This document shows, piece by piece, positions 1-4,939 of a stretch of 8,646 nucleotides of DNA. Source of the stretch: Candidatus Moraniibacteriota bacterium (GTDB taxonomy: Bacteria > Patescibacteriota > Minisyncoccia > Moranbacterales > UBA2206); the NCBI GenBank assembly GCA_003534085.1, contig DQBY01000053.1, positions 1-8,646 on the forward strand. Direction: 5' to 3'. The first letter of the stretch is position 1, and every line of letters begins with the position of its first letter. Under the pieces are notes generated by a model. It was not told the origin of the DNA. It worked only from the letters and a program-made list of their open reading frames with translations, and did no database searches. The translations under genes were made by a program, and so were the position numbers.

Positions 1-1
1 A

Positions 2-325
2 GCGGACGATGTAGTTAAGTGCTGTATTTTCACTGCTAAAGAAAAAGCTGACACGCAAGACTTGCTCAGTGCATATGCTCTAAGTGGGCAATTGGCCGGC
101 CAACAGAAGTGGGTGCTCTTATTTGCTCTATCGGGGAACTGGGAATTACCTTCGAAATGTCTGGTTGATATGTGGAGGGAATTTCGGCATCAGACTGCAT
201 ATAGAAATATAATTCGTAATCTGATTGCCAATATCTCTACTCCTGATAACCTGATCAATCCCTCGGATTTTTCTTACGACAAGCTTATGATGCGAGCATA
301 TCATTTAAGACGCAGTTTCAAATAA
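2..325 (+). CDS. 3' end of an unrecognised protein gene (5' truncated by window edge)
   Basis: The reading frame is open from base 2 to the TAA at 323-325, so at least 107 residues of the C-terminus are present and the true start lies outside the window. I do not recognise a family. The visible part is mixed, probably helical and soluble, with no clear membrane segment or signal. It contains two early cysteines (VKCCIF), an aromatic and leucine-rich stretch (QQKWVLLFALSGNWELP) and a basic C-terminus (HLRRSFK). A factor-independent terminator begins 4 bases after the stop, so this is the last gene of its transcript. A shadow ORF is possible in principle, but the uninterrupted frame and the well-placed terminator support a real gene. 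Confidence 0.6.
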   Translation, partial: ADDVVKCCIFTAKEKADTQDLLSAYALSGQLAGQQKWVLLFALSGNWELPSKCLVDMWREFRHQTAYRNIIRNLIANISTPDNLINPSDFSYDKLMMRAYHLRRSFK

Positions 326-328
326 TCT

Positions 329-360
329 AGCCTTCCCTTGTTTAGGGGAGGCTACTTTTT
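329..360 (+). terminator. Rho-independent terminator after the partial gene
   Basis: A 9-bp stem, AGCCTTCCC (329-337) with GGGGAGGCT (345-353), contains one G-T wobble and closes a 7-base loop. It is followed by AC and a run of five T (356-360). It lies 4 bases past the stop of the upstream gene. Confidence 0.8.
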
Positions 361-386
361 ATTGTGTAGGAACAAATCCAGTCCGA

Positions 387-433
387 ACTACGTGCACTAA
401 GGAGATCCACGTAAAATACTTCGCATCACGTGG
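387..433 (+). other. Structured spacer with two mutually exclusive hairpins
   Basis: Two 6-bp hairpins share one arm. TACGTG (389-394) can pair with CACGTA (408-413), or CCACGT (407-412) can pair with ACGTGG (428-433). The loop of the first holds an SD-like AAGGAG (399-404) with no start codon at a usable distance. A terminator follows at 451-473. The layout resembles an attenuator or a small RNA, but no promoter upstream is convincing and no known riboswitch is recognised. Function is unknown. Confidence 0.3.
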
Positions 434-450
434 CATGGTAAAAATCAGGG

Positions 451-473
451 AACGCTTCAGATAGGCGTTTTTT
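451..473 (+). terminator. Rho-independent terminator ahead of the kinase-like gene
   Basis: AACGCTT (451-457) pairs with AGGCGTT (463-469), with one wobble, around a 5-base loop and runs into six T (468-473). It ends whatever RNA covers 361-450 and insulates the promoter that starts 7 bases further on. A near copy stands at 1392-1414. Confidence 0.65.
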
Positions 474-479
474 GATTTG

Positions 480-488
480 TGTTATACT
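480..488 (+). promoter_or_regulatory. Extended -10 promoter for the kinase-like gene
   Basis: TG-T-TATACT (TG at 480-481, hexamer 483-488) is an extended -10 element. No good -35 box is seen at 17 bp, as expected for promoters of this type. Transcription would start near 495, giving an untranslated leader of about 24 bases with no Shine-Dalgarno sequence. Confidence 0.6.
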
Positions 489-518
489 TTGAGCAAAGGT
501 AAATAGTATTTTATCATT

Positions 519-980
519 ATGGCAAGAAAAACTGCTTTAATAAAAATATCGGGCGACCTCCTTTCCAAAAAAGAAGTTATCGATAAAGTCCGAGAAATTT
601 CTCAGAAATATTTTACTGTTATCACGGTGGGCGGCGGCACGCAAATTAGCGAAGCTTTCCAGCAAAAAGGTTTCGCAATAAAATTCGGACCACTCGGCCG
701 GGAAACCGATTCGCTAGAGGAAAAGCAATTAGCTCGCGATATCTTGGAAAAAAATCAGATGGAAATTCAGGATTTTTTGGCAGGCGAAGGAATCGCAGTG
801 ACGGTCATTATTCCTTTTGTAGATATCGCATCAGTCCTTTGTCCGATCAACGGGGATGTCTTTGTGATGGCTGCTTACTTAGGATTTGATAAACTATATA
901 TCTTTACCCTAAAAGACAGGGAAAAAAACAAGAGAGCAGAATTTGAAAAATATTCTAAAGTTGAAATTGTTGGATTTTAG
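519..980 (+). CDS. Short amino-acid-kinase-fold protein (kinase-like, function unknown)
   Basis: This 153-aa protein carries hallmarks of the amino acid kinase superfamily (UMP kinase, acetylglutamate kinase, aspartokinase and related enzymes). An N-terminal strand with Lys9 (IKISGDLL, 8-15) corresponds to the phosphate-binding lysine region. A glycine turn VGGGT (37-41) is followed by a helix, and an NGD motif (111-113) precedes IFTLKDR (128-134), which matches the usual ND...LTDVDG region. Family members usually have about 200-270 residues. Here the ATP-binding C-terminal part and the middle lid are mostly missing, so it may be a reduced kinase or a catalytically dead relative. ATG is preceded by an extended -10 promoter and no Shine-Dalgarno sequence. 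The unknown gene at 1000 follows after 19 bases and is probably cotranscribed. The fold assignment is fairly secure; the substrate is not known. Confidence 0.7.
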   Translation: MARKTALIKISGDLLSKKEVIDKVREISQKYFTVITVGGGTQISEAFQQKGFAIKFGPLGRETDSLEEKQLARDILEKNQMEIQDFLAGEGIAVTVIIPFVDIASVLCPINGDVFVMAAYLGFDKLYIFTLKDREKNKRAEFEKYSKVEIVGF

Positions 981-999
981 TATTTAACAAACAAGAAAT

Positions 1000-1380
1000 A
1001 TGAAACGTTTTTGGAAATTCGTGTATATTTTTTGGCCTAGCGTACTGCGCGCATATGAAACATTTTTTCATCATCACCGGCAGGATTTTTTGATCGGGCA
1101 TCTGGCGGCGCAAAAAATTACGGAAGATTTGGAAAGGCATCTGGCGATGAATGGTTTTGAGCGCGCAATTATTGCGCTTAAGGATCCGGGGGAAATTCTG
1201 GATATGCGCAAAAGAGAAGGCGAAGAATTCCAATATCATATCCGCTTGTTTAATGATCGAGAAATCCGCACTCATTATGAATATGCTCCCGAAGCGCACC
1301 TAGTCACACATTGCTTCAATGTCTGTCAGGAGAAGAAGGAAACATATTTCAAAGAATTGTTAAATGAATACTTGGCCTAG
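1000..1380 (+). CDS. Hypothetical protein, 126 aa
   Basis: I do not recognise this protein. It starts with an aromatic, basic segment (MKRFWKFVYIFWPSVLRAYE) that could bind the membrane surface or form one short hydrophobic helix. Next come a histidine cluster (HHHR, 24-27), charged helices, and a C-terminal part with scattered His and Cys (THCFNVCQEKKE). The His and Cys residues hint at metal binding, but no known motif is completed. It lies 19 bases after the kinase-like gene with no promoter between them, and a terminator starts 11 bases past its stop, so the two form a small operon. Many CPR proteins of this size lack assigned functions. The gene is probably real given its operon position; the minus-strand frame across it is a shadow. 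Confidence 0.6.
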   Translation: MKRFWKFVYIFWPSVLRAYETFFHHHRQDFLIGHLAAQKITEDLERHLAMNGFERAIIALKDPGEILDMRKREGEEFQYHIRLFNDREIRTHYEYAPEAHLVTHCFNVCQEKKETYFKELLNEYLA

Positions 1381-1391
1381 GTTTTTCCAGG

Positions 1392-1414
1392 AAACGCTCC
1401 AGTAGGCGTTTTTT
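1392..1414 (+). terminator. Rho-independent terminator of the kinase-like operon
   Basis: AAACGCT (1392-1398) pairs with GGCGTTT (1405-1411), one wobble, around a 6-base loop, and continues into six T (1409-1414). It closely resembles the terminator at 451-473 in stem, loop and tail, which suggests duplication or a common element. Confidence 0.8.
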
Positions 1415-1425
1415 GGTTTTGGATA

Positions 1426-1431
1426 TATAAT
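1426..1431 (+). promoter_or_regulatory. Putative -10 box for the response regulator
   Basis: A perfect TATAAT lies 12 bases after the preceding T-run and 26 bases before the ATG at 1458. No -35 box is evident. The predicted leader is about 20 bases and A-rich. Confidence 0.45.
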
Positions 1432-1457
1432 TGGTACATAAATTTAAAAACAAAAAA

Positions 1458-1904
1458 ATGGATCCGGAAAAACAAAAAATTTTGCTTGCGGACGAAGATG
1501 AAAATCTCCAAGAAATATATTCAAAGGCCTTGATCGATGAGGGCTTCGAAGTTTTGCACGCGACTGACGGAGAAGATGCATTGGAAAAAATAAAAGAAAA
1601 TTATGAAAACTTGGATCTGGTCTTGCTGGACGTGGTGATGCCGAAGATGGACGGATTCGATGTCTTGGAAAAGATCAGAGGGGCCTGGGGCGGATACAAA
1701 AAAATACCAATCGTTATGCTCACCAGCTTGAGTGATCCCGAAGATATTCAGATGGCGAAAGAACTCGGGGCGGACAGATTTTTTGTGAAGCCGGAAAATA
1801 ATCCTTCCGATCTGGTGCGGGAAATCGAAAAGTTTCTGGATGAAATTCACCAAAGCCCGGAGCGGAATTATTCAGTGCTGTATCACGCTCCAAGTAAAAA
1901 ATAA
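1458..1904 (+). CDS. Single-domain response regulator (receiver/CheY-like)
   Basis: This cytoplasmic phospho-acceptor protein of a two-component pathway has 148 aa from the chosen ATG. The receiver signature is complete: acidic residues Asp12, Glu13 and Asp14, phospho-acceptor Asp58 in LVLLDVVMPKMDG, Thr89 in IVMLTS, and Lys111 in FFVKP. No output domain follows; the last ~25 residues are a polar tail (HQSPERNYSVLYHAPSKK). It probably acts by protein contact, like CheY or Spo0F, or as a component of a phosphorelay. A longer TTG start at 1431 exists, but it overlaps the TATAAT box and adds an unlikely leader, so the ATG at 1458 is preferred. No histidine kinase is encoded nearby, so it is an orphan here. 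It has its own promoter and terminator. Confidence 0.92.
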   Translation: MDPEKQKILLADEDENLQEIYSKALIDEGFEVLHATDGEDALEKIKENYENLDLVLLDVVMPKMDGFDVLEKIRGAWGGYKKIPIVMLTSLSDPEDIQMAKELGADRFFVKPENNPSDLVREIEKFLDEIHQSPERNYSVLYHAPSKK

Positions 1905-1923
1905 AAGGATAATCAACTTCAGG

Positions 1924-1947
1924 ACCCGGTCAAAAGCCGGGTTTTTT
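1924..1947 (+). terminator. Rho-independent terminator of the response regulator gene
   Basis: ACCCGG (1924-1929) pairs with CCGGGT (1937-1942) around a 7-base loop, followed by a run of T to 1947. It lies 20 bases after the stop codon. Confidence 0.85.
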
Positions 1948-2059
1948 GTTTACGAAAGCAGATTTTAGCAATTTGGAAACAAAATGCTTTATTTGAGCCA
2001 AAAAGCGGGAAAGGCCAAAGAGTAAATGGCTTAAACAAGCCAAAACTAGAGGTTTAGCT

Positions 2060-2088
2060 TTGACAGGGCTGTCCAATTCTGCTATACT
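2060..2088 (+). promoter_or_regulatory. Near-consensus sigma-70 promoter for the 3D-domain protein
   Basis: TTGACA (2060-2065), a 17-base spacer and TATACT (2083-2088) give the best housekeeping promoter in the window. A dyad, GACAG-GG-CTGTC (2062-2073), overlaps the -35 box and spacer and could be an operator. Transcription would start near 2095, leaving a leader of about 85 bases. That leader holds a 7-bp hairpin (2115-2121 with 2136-2142, one wobble) and two tiny ORFs at 2097 and 2144. The rest of the 1905-2179 spacer holds the upstream terminator and a short GGCTT/AAGCC hairpin (2028-2041). Confidence 0.8.
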
Positions 2089-2179
2089 AGTTGGTCATGG
2101 TCAGAACATAAGGACTGAGGCAGCCTTCGCTAAAAGCTTCAGCATGCCAAGCCGTGACATTAACAATTAAGCTCAATAA

Positions 2180-2728
2180 ATGCGTATCATTAGATCTCTG
2201 GTGATCCTGCGGATGCTTTTGGTCCTAATTTTGGCTCCAATCGCTCTAGCAGCGGAAACAGGAACTGATGAAACCAATATAAAAATAAAAACCCCAGTAT
2301 TCGCTTTAGATAAGACCATATCTGCTATAAGCGCGTACGATGTAGTCGTTGAATATGAAAAGCCTTTGGAGATGTCACAAAGAGATATAACTCTGGCTAA
2401 ATGGAAATCAAAGCAGTCTCATTTGTGGGAAAGTCTTCCAAAAGGCCAGTTTACTGTCAATGCTTCAGCTTATACGGCAGCCGCCGATGAATGTGGAAAA
2501 AGTGATGGAATAACTGCCAGTGGAGTGAAGGTTCAAGAGAAAAGAACTATCGCTTGCCCGAGGGAATTTCCATTTGGAACAAAAATTAAGATTGACGGTT
2601 ACGGAACTTATGTTTGCGAAGATCGTGGGGGTGCGATCAAAGGAAACAAAATAGATATTTACGTTGAAACTAAAGGAGAAGCTTTCGCTTTCGGACGAAG
2701 AAATCTGACTGCGGAAGTTATCTTCTAA
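2180..2728 (+). CDS. Secreted 3D-domain protein (predicted cell-wall enzyme)
   Basis: This 182-aa protein has an N-terminal signal peptide: basic start (MRIIRS), hydrophobic core about residues 11-23, and an Ala-rich cleavage region near residues 23-25 (ALAAE). A linker follows to about residue 90, then a 3D (Asp-Asp-Asp) domain from about 93 to 182. Visible signatures are NASAYT, SDGITASG with Asp109, and EDRGGAIKGNKIDIY with Asp148 and Asp159. The 3D domain shares the double-psi barrel of MltA-type lytic transglycosylases and occurs in Rpf/YabE-like cell-wall proteins, so peptidoglycan cleavage or remodelling outside the membrane is likely. Cys105, Cys126 and Cys146 could form a disulfide. 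No LysM, G5 or SH3 anchoring domain is present, so this is a minimal version. An in-frame TAA directly before the ATG rules out a longer start. It has its own promoter and terminator. Confidence 0.88.
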   Translation: MRIIRSLVILRMLLVLILAPIALAAETGTDETNIKIKTPVFALDKTISAISAYDVVVEYEKPLEMSQRDITLAKWKSKQSHLWESLPKGQFTVNASAYTAAADECGKSDGITASGVKVQEKRTIACPREFPFGTKIKIDGYGTYVCEDRGGAIKGNKIDIYVETKGEAFAFGRRNLTAEVIF

Positions 2729-2736
2729 TAGGCAAG

Positions 2737-2761
2737 AAATCCTGAGAAATCAGGATTTTTT
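2737..2761 (+). terminator. Strong rho-independent terminator of the 3D-domain gene
   Basis: A perfect 9-bp stem, AAATCCTGA (2737-2745) with TCAGGATTT (2750-2758), closes a GAAA tetraloop and runs into a T tract. It lies 9 bases after the stop. Confidence 0.9.
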
Positions 2762-2819
2762 GTTTGACCTGGTGGGCTATTTTTGTTAAGCTAAATTTAT
2801 TATTAAAGTTCTTTTTTAT

Positions 2820-2847
2820 TTGCATTCCGGTGAGTGTTTGTTATAAT
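2820..2847 (+). promoter_or_regulatory. Extended -10 promoter for the LAGLIDADG gene
   Basis: TG-T-TATAAT (2839-2847) is a perfect extended -10. A weak -35 (TTGCAT, 2820-2825) sits 16 bases upstream. The predicted leader is about 19 bases with no Shine-Dalgarno sequence. It may also drive the two tRNAs downstream, because no terminator intervenes. Confidence 0.65.
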
Positions 2848-2872
2848 TGCAGTATCGAACATAACCACCTAA

Positions 2873-3598
2873 ATGGGACTACGGTACGCTGTTAATAAAA
2901 ATTTTTTCAAGAAATGGTCACCAGAGATGGCCTATGTTTTGGGTTATATTTATGCTGACGGAAGCCTTGAGGACGCTTCTTATTTGAGAGGTAAATATTT
3001 AAGAGTTTCAAGCGTGGAGCTGGAAAATCTTGAGCGCATCAAGTTATTTTTAGAATCTGAACATAAAATAGTTAAGAAAAAACCAACAAGTAAGAATGGG
3101 AAGATGGGTTTTTTATTAAGAATAGGAAACCATGATTTATATAATGATTTGATGAAGTTGGGATTATATCCAAATAAGTCTTTAACAATTGATTTTCCAG
3201 ATGTTCCTTTGAAATATCTAAGTCATTTTGCTAGAGGTTATTTTGACGGAGATGGTTGCGTGATGATTCAGAAAGCTAAAGGCAAAACTCAGGACTTTAT
3301 TATAAAAAAGTTGAATGTAGTTTTTACTTCTGGCAGTAAAAAATTTTTAGAAAAACTTGCAAAACAGCTTAATTTTTTTATTGGATTAAGACAATTAAAA
3401 ATTTACAATGGAAAGAATTCTTTCATGTTGAGTTATTCTACGGAAGACAGCATAAAGATTTTTAAATTTTTTTACGGTGAAATAGAATGCATTTTTCTTG
3501 AAAGAAAATTTAATATTTTTTCGAATTATTTTAATTTAAGATCACAGAGAATAGATCCCGAGATAAAGAAAATACTCGATGGTCGTGTGGCGAAGTAG
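2873..3598 (+). CDS. Stand-alone LAGLIDADG homing endonuclease
   Basis: This 241-aa protein has two LAGLIDADG helices, YVLGYIYADG (21-30, acidic Asp29) and FARGYFDGDG (119-128, Asp127). That is the layout of a two-motif enzyme acting as a monomer, of the size usual for the family. The motifs form the central helix pair, and each Asp would coordinate the metal for double-strand DNA cleavage. The gene is visibly more A+T-rich than its neighbours, consistent with a transferred selfish element. Its last six codons, including the TAG stop (3596-3598), overlap the first 18 bases of tRNA-Cys. That suggests insertion beside, or recombination into, the tRNA gene. No intron boundary or inteinic splicing residues are visible: the ORF starts with its own Met after its own promoter. 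It could also act as a WhiA-like regulator, but there is no fused DNA-binding domain. The target site is unknown. Confidence 0.9.
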   Translation: MGLRYAVNKNFFKKWSPEMAYVLGYIYADGSLEDASYLRGKYLRVSSVELENLERIKLFLESEHKIVKKKPTSKNGKMGFLLRIGNHDLYNDLMKLGLYPNKSLTIDFPDVPLKYLSHFARGYFDGDGCVMIQKAKGKTQDFIIKKLNVVFTSGSKKFLEKLAKQLNFFIGLRQLKIYNGKNSFMLSYSTEDSIKIFKFFYGEIECIFLERKFNIFSNYFNLRSQRIDPEIKKILDGRVAK

Positions 3599-3653
3599 CT
3601 AACGCGGCGGTCTGCAAAACCGCTATGCATGGGTGCAAATCCCATCGCGACCT
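3581..3653 (+). tRNA. tRNA-Cys (anticodon GCA), with unusual 18/55 pair
   Basis: A complete cloverleaf is visible. The 7-bp acceptor is 3581-3587 with 3646-3652 (one G-T). The D stem is 3 bp plus an A13-A22 mismatch, also known from E. coli tRNA-Cys. The anticodon stem GCGGT/ACCGC encloses anticodon GCA (3614-3616), the T stem is ATGGG/CCCAT, and the discriminator is U73 (3653), the cysteine identity base. CCA is not encoded. The T loop reads TGCAAAT instead of TTC-type, so position 55 is G; the D loop reads AAGTAGCTAA, so position 18 is A. G19, C56, T54 and A58 are kept. The first 18 bases are shared with the 3' end of the endonuclease gene. Confidence 0.93.
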
Positions 3654-3666
3654 CATTAAATTTATT

Positions 3667-3750
3667 GGGCGAGTGGCGAAATTGGTATACGCACAACACT
3701 TAAAATGTTGACCCGGAAACGGGTTGAGGGTTCGAGTCCCTCCTTGCCCA
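3667..3750 (+). tRNA. tRNA-Leu (anticodon TAA)
   Basis: The cloverleaf is fully canonical. The acceptor is GGGCGAG with CTTGCCC (3743-3749) and discriminator A73 (3750). The D loop contains GG, the anticodon stem CAACA/TGTTG carries anticodon TAA (3701-3703), and a long class II variable arm (ACCCG-GAAA-CGGGT, 3711-3724) is typical of leucine tRNA. The T loop is TTCGAGT. CCA is not encoded. It lies 13 bases after tRNA-Cys and is probably cotranscribed with it. Its normal T loop contrasts with that of tRNA-Cys. Confidence 0.96.
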
Positions 3751-3752
3751 CA

Positions 3753-3776
3753 AAAAAATCCCTCACGGGATTTTTT
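3753..3776. terminator. Bidirectional terminator between tRNA-Leu and the SpeD-like gene
   Basis: AAAAAATCCC (3753-3762) pairs with GGGATTTTTT (3767-3776) around TCAC. The A-run and T-run flanking the GC core allow it to work for the tRNAs on the plus strand and for the convergent gene that ends at 3786 on the minus strand. Confidence 0.85.
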
Positions 3777-3785
3777 GTTTTGTTA

Positions 3786-4178
3786 TTAGTATCTGAAGCT
3801 TACTTTCACTTCCATCTTCTTTCCCTCGAAGAATTTTTTGGCGAACTCAGCGGTCTTATGCGGAGGATATGCTTTGCAAGAGAATACATCGAGATAAACC
3901 GCATTTGTATTATTTGCGAAATGTCCTGAGATGAGAGAGGTCTCGATCAGCTGTGTCATGGAAAAACCTGATACGCGCGGATCTTCTCCAAAATTGACCA
4001 CCACAGTTTCTCCGAATCTTTTCATGTCGATAAAGACGCAGAGCTCCTTCACAAATTTTTTTATTTTTGATGCGCTTCGGATAGTTTTAGGGTTGCAATC
4101 ATATATGTCGATGCAGGTGCTCATTCCCCATGGATTTTCTTTTTTATATTTTTTTACCAGTTCTTGGTCTTTGCTCAT
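3786..4178 (-). CDS. SpeD-like pyruvoyl-dependent decarboxylase (divergent)
   Basis: This 130-aa protein belongs to the bacterial/archaeal S-adenosylmethionine decarboxylase (SpeD/SpeH) family, which self-cleaves to create a pyruvoyl cofactor. Ser81 is the predicted pyruvoyl precursor. Measured from it, Ser73 (-8), His86 (+5) and Cys101 (+20) fall at the spacings of Ser55, His68 and Cys83 around Ser63 in the Thermotoga maritima enzyme. The usual ESHISIHTWPE motif is replaced by TSLISGHFANN, so the residue before the cleaved Ser is Thr rather than Glu, and the Trp-Pro-Glu part is gone. Family knowledge: some SpeD homologues have become ornithine or arginine decarboxylases, so the substrate cannot be read from homology alone. 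No spermidine synthase gene is nearby. A TTG at 4211 would add 11 residues; the ATG at 4178 is preferred. Its own promoter lies upstream. Confidence 0.82.
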   Translation of the reverse strand: MSKDQELVKKYKKENPWGMSTCIDIYDCNPKTIRSASKIKKFVKELCVFIDMKRFGETVVVNFGEDPRVSGFSMTQLIETSLISGHFANNTNAVYLDVFSCKAYPPHKTAEFAKKFFEGKKMEVKVSFRY

Positions 4179-4242
4179 TTCATTTTCGCGGTTCTGATGT
4201 ACAAGTGCCAAAAGAATCGCCTGAAAATTAATTAATGAAGTT

Positions 4243-4270
4243 ATTATATATAACTTGCAAAATATTGCAA
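4243..4270 (-). promoter_or_regulatory. Promoter of the SpeD-like gene
   Basis: Read on the minus strand, TTGCAA (4270-4265), a 16-base spacer and TATAAT (4248-4243) form a promoter just after the glycosylase stop. Two TTGCAA boxes, each self-complementary and 4 bases apart (4255-4260, 4265-4270), overlap it and could bind a regulator. The predicted leader to the ATG is about 55-60 bases. Confidence 0.55.
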
Positions 4271-4272
4271 TG

Positions 4273-4887
4273 CTAATTTTTTTCTTTGATTTTCGCGATA
4301 ATTTTCGGAATTTTTTTGAAATCCTTGATCAAGATTTTTCGCAGGCTTCCGTTATAAAGAGCGGCCGCCGGGTGATATAAAATATAGAAAGTTTGCTCGC
4401 CGATTCCGGCAATATCTTTTTTTACGGCTGTGCCGTGAGCTAAGGATATCTTTTTCCCAGGCAGAAATCTTTCCATGCTGTGCCGGCCTAGAGTCACGAT
4501 CAATTTCGGACGGATAATTTTTATCTGTTCCAGGAGCCATGGCCAGCAGGCGGCCACTTCTTTCGGTGACGGATCGCGATTTTCCGGAGGGCGACATTTG
4601 ACGATGTTGGCGATATAAATGTCTTCGCGCTTAAGTTTTATCGAAGCCAGCATTTCATTTAAAAATTTTCCGGCCGCACCGACGAAAGGGTGACCAGTTT
4701 CATCTTCTTTTTTTCCAGGCGCTTCGCCGATAAACATTATTTTTGCGTCTGCCGAGCCTTCGCCGAAAACGACTTGGGAACATGTTTTGCGAAGAATGCA
4801 CTTGCAGCAGGAAGACATTTTTTTGTTGAGTTTGGTGATTTGTTCTTGTTTGGTTTGCATAATATTATTTTTTGATAGGTTGGACAT
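4273..4887 (-). CDS. Uracil-DNA glycosylase, family 4 (4Fe-4S type)
   Basis: This 204-aa base-excision-repair enzyme removes uracil from DNA. Family 4 motifs are clear: motif A GEAPGKKEDETGHPFVGAAG (54-73), the strand VTLGRHS (131-137), and the active-site loop HPAAALYN (172-179). Four cysteines suited to the 4Fe-4S cluster are Cys27, Cys30, Cys98 and Cys114; the x2 and x15 spacings match the Thermus enzyme, and Cys28 and Cys36 are extra. The N-terminus is uncertain. ATG at 4887 lies inside the repeat region shared with the divergent secretion operon, and neither it nor the ATG at 4860 (195 aa, also a normal length) has a clear Shine-Dalgarno sequence. The gene precedes the SpeD-like gene on the same strand, but that gene has its own promoter. 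Confidence 0.93.
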   Translation of the reverse strand: MSNLSKNNIMQTKQEQITKLNKKMSSCCKCILRKTCSQVVFGEGSADAKIMFIGEAPGKKEDETGHPFVGAAGKFLNEMLASIKLKREDIYIANIVKCRPPENRDPSPKEVAACWPWLLEQIKIIRPKLIVTLGRHSMERFLPGKKISLAHGTAVKKDIAGIGEQTFYILYHPAAALYNGSLRKILIKDFKKIPKIIAKIKEKN

Positions 4888-4939
4888 CCGGTGTCTTTAA
4901 TAAGCCGTAGAATCGGACACCGTATGTCTTTAGTAAGCC
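4882..4939. repeat. Two imperfect 25-bp direct repeats
   Basis: Copies at 4882-4906 and 4915-4939 match at 20 of 25 positions with a 33-bp period. Shared parts are GGACA at the start, GTCTTTA in the middle and TAAGCC at the end. The first copy covers the upstream start codon of the glycosylase gene. The second is also the left arm of the hairpin at 4915-4971. Confidence 0.75.

Noticed and set aside
955..1299. Minus-strand open frame of 114 codons
   Set aside because: It lies opposite the 126-aa plus-strand gene, which has operon spacing and a terminator. The translation shows no recognisable motif.
1431..1457. TTG start adding 9 residues to the response regulator
   Set aside because: The TTG overlaps the TATAAT box and lies upstream of the likely transcription start; the ATG at 1458 gives a standard receiver N-terminus.
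2873..3653. Endonuclease gene as a group I or archaeal-type intron within tRNA-Cys
   Set aside because: The tRNA is complete and uninterrupted from 3581 to 3653, and no tRNA 5' half is found upstream of 2873.
3705..4197. Plus-strand open frames across tRNA-Leu and antisense to the SpeD-like gene
   Set aside because: They run through the tRNA and terminator or mirror the SpeD-like gene, whose catalytic residues show that the minus strand is coding.
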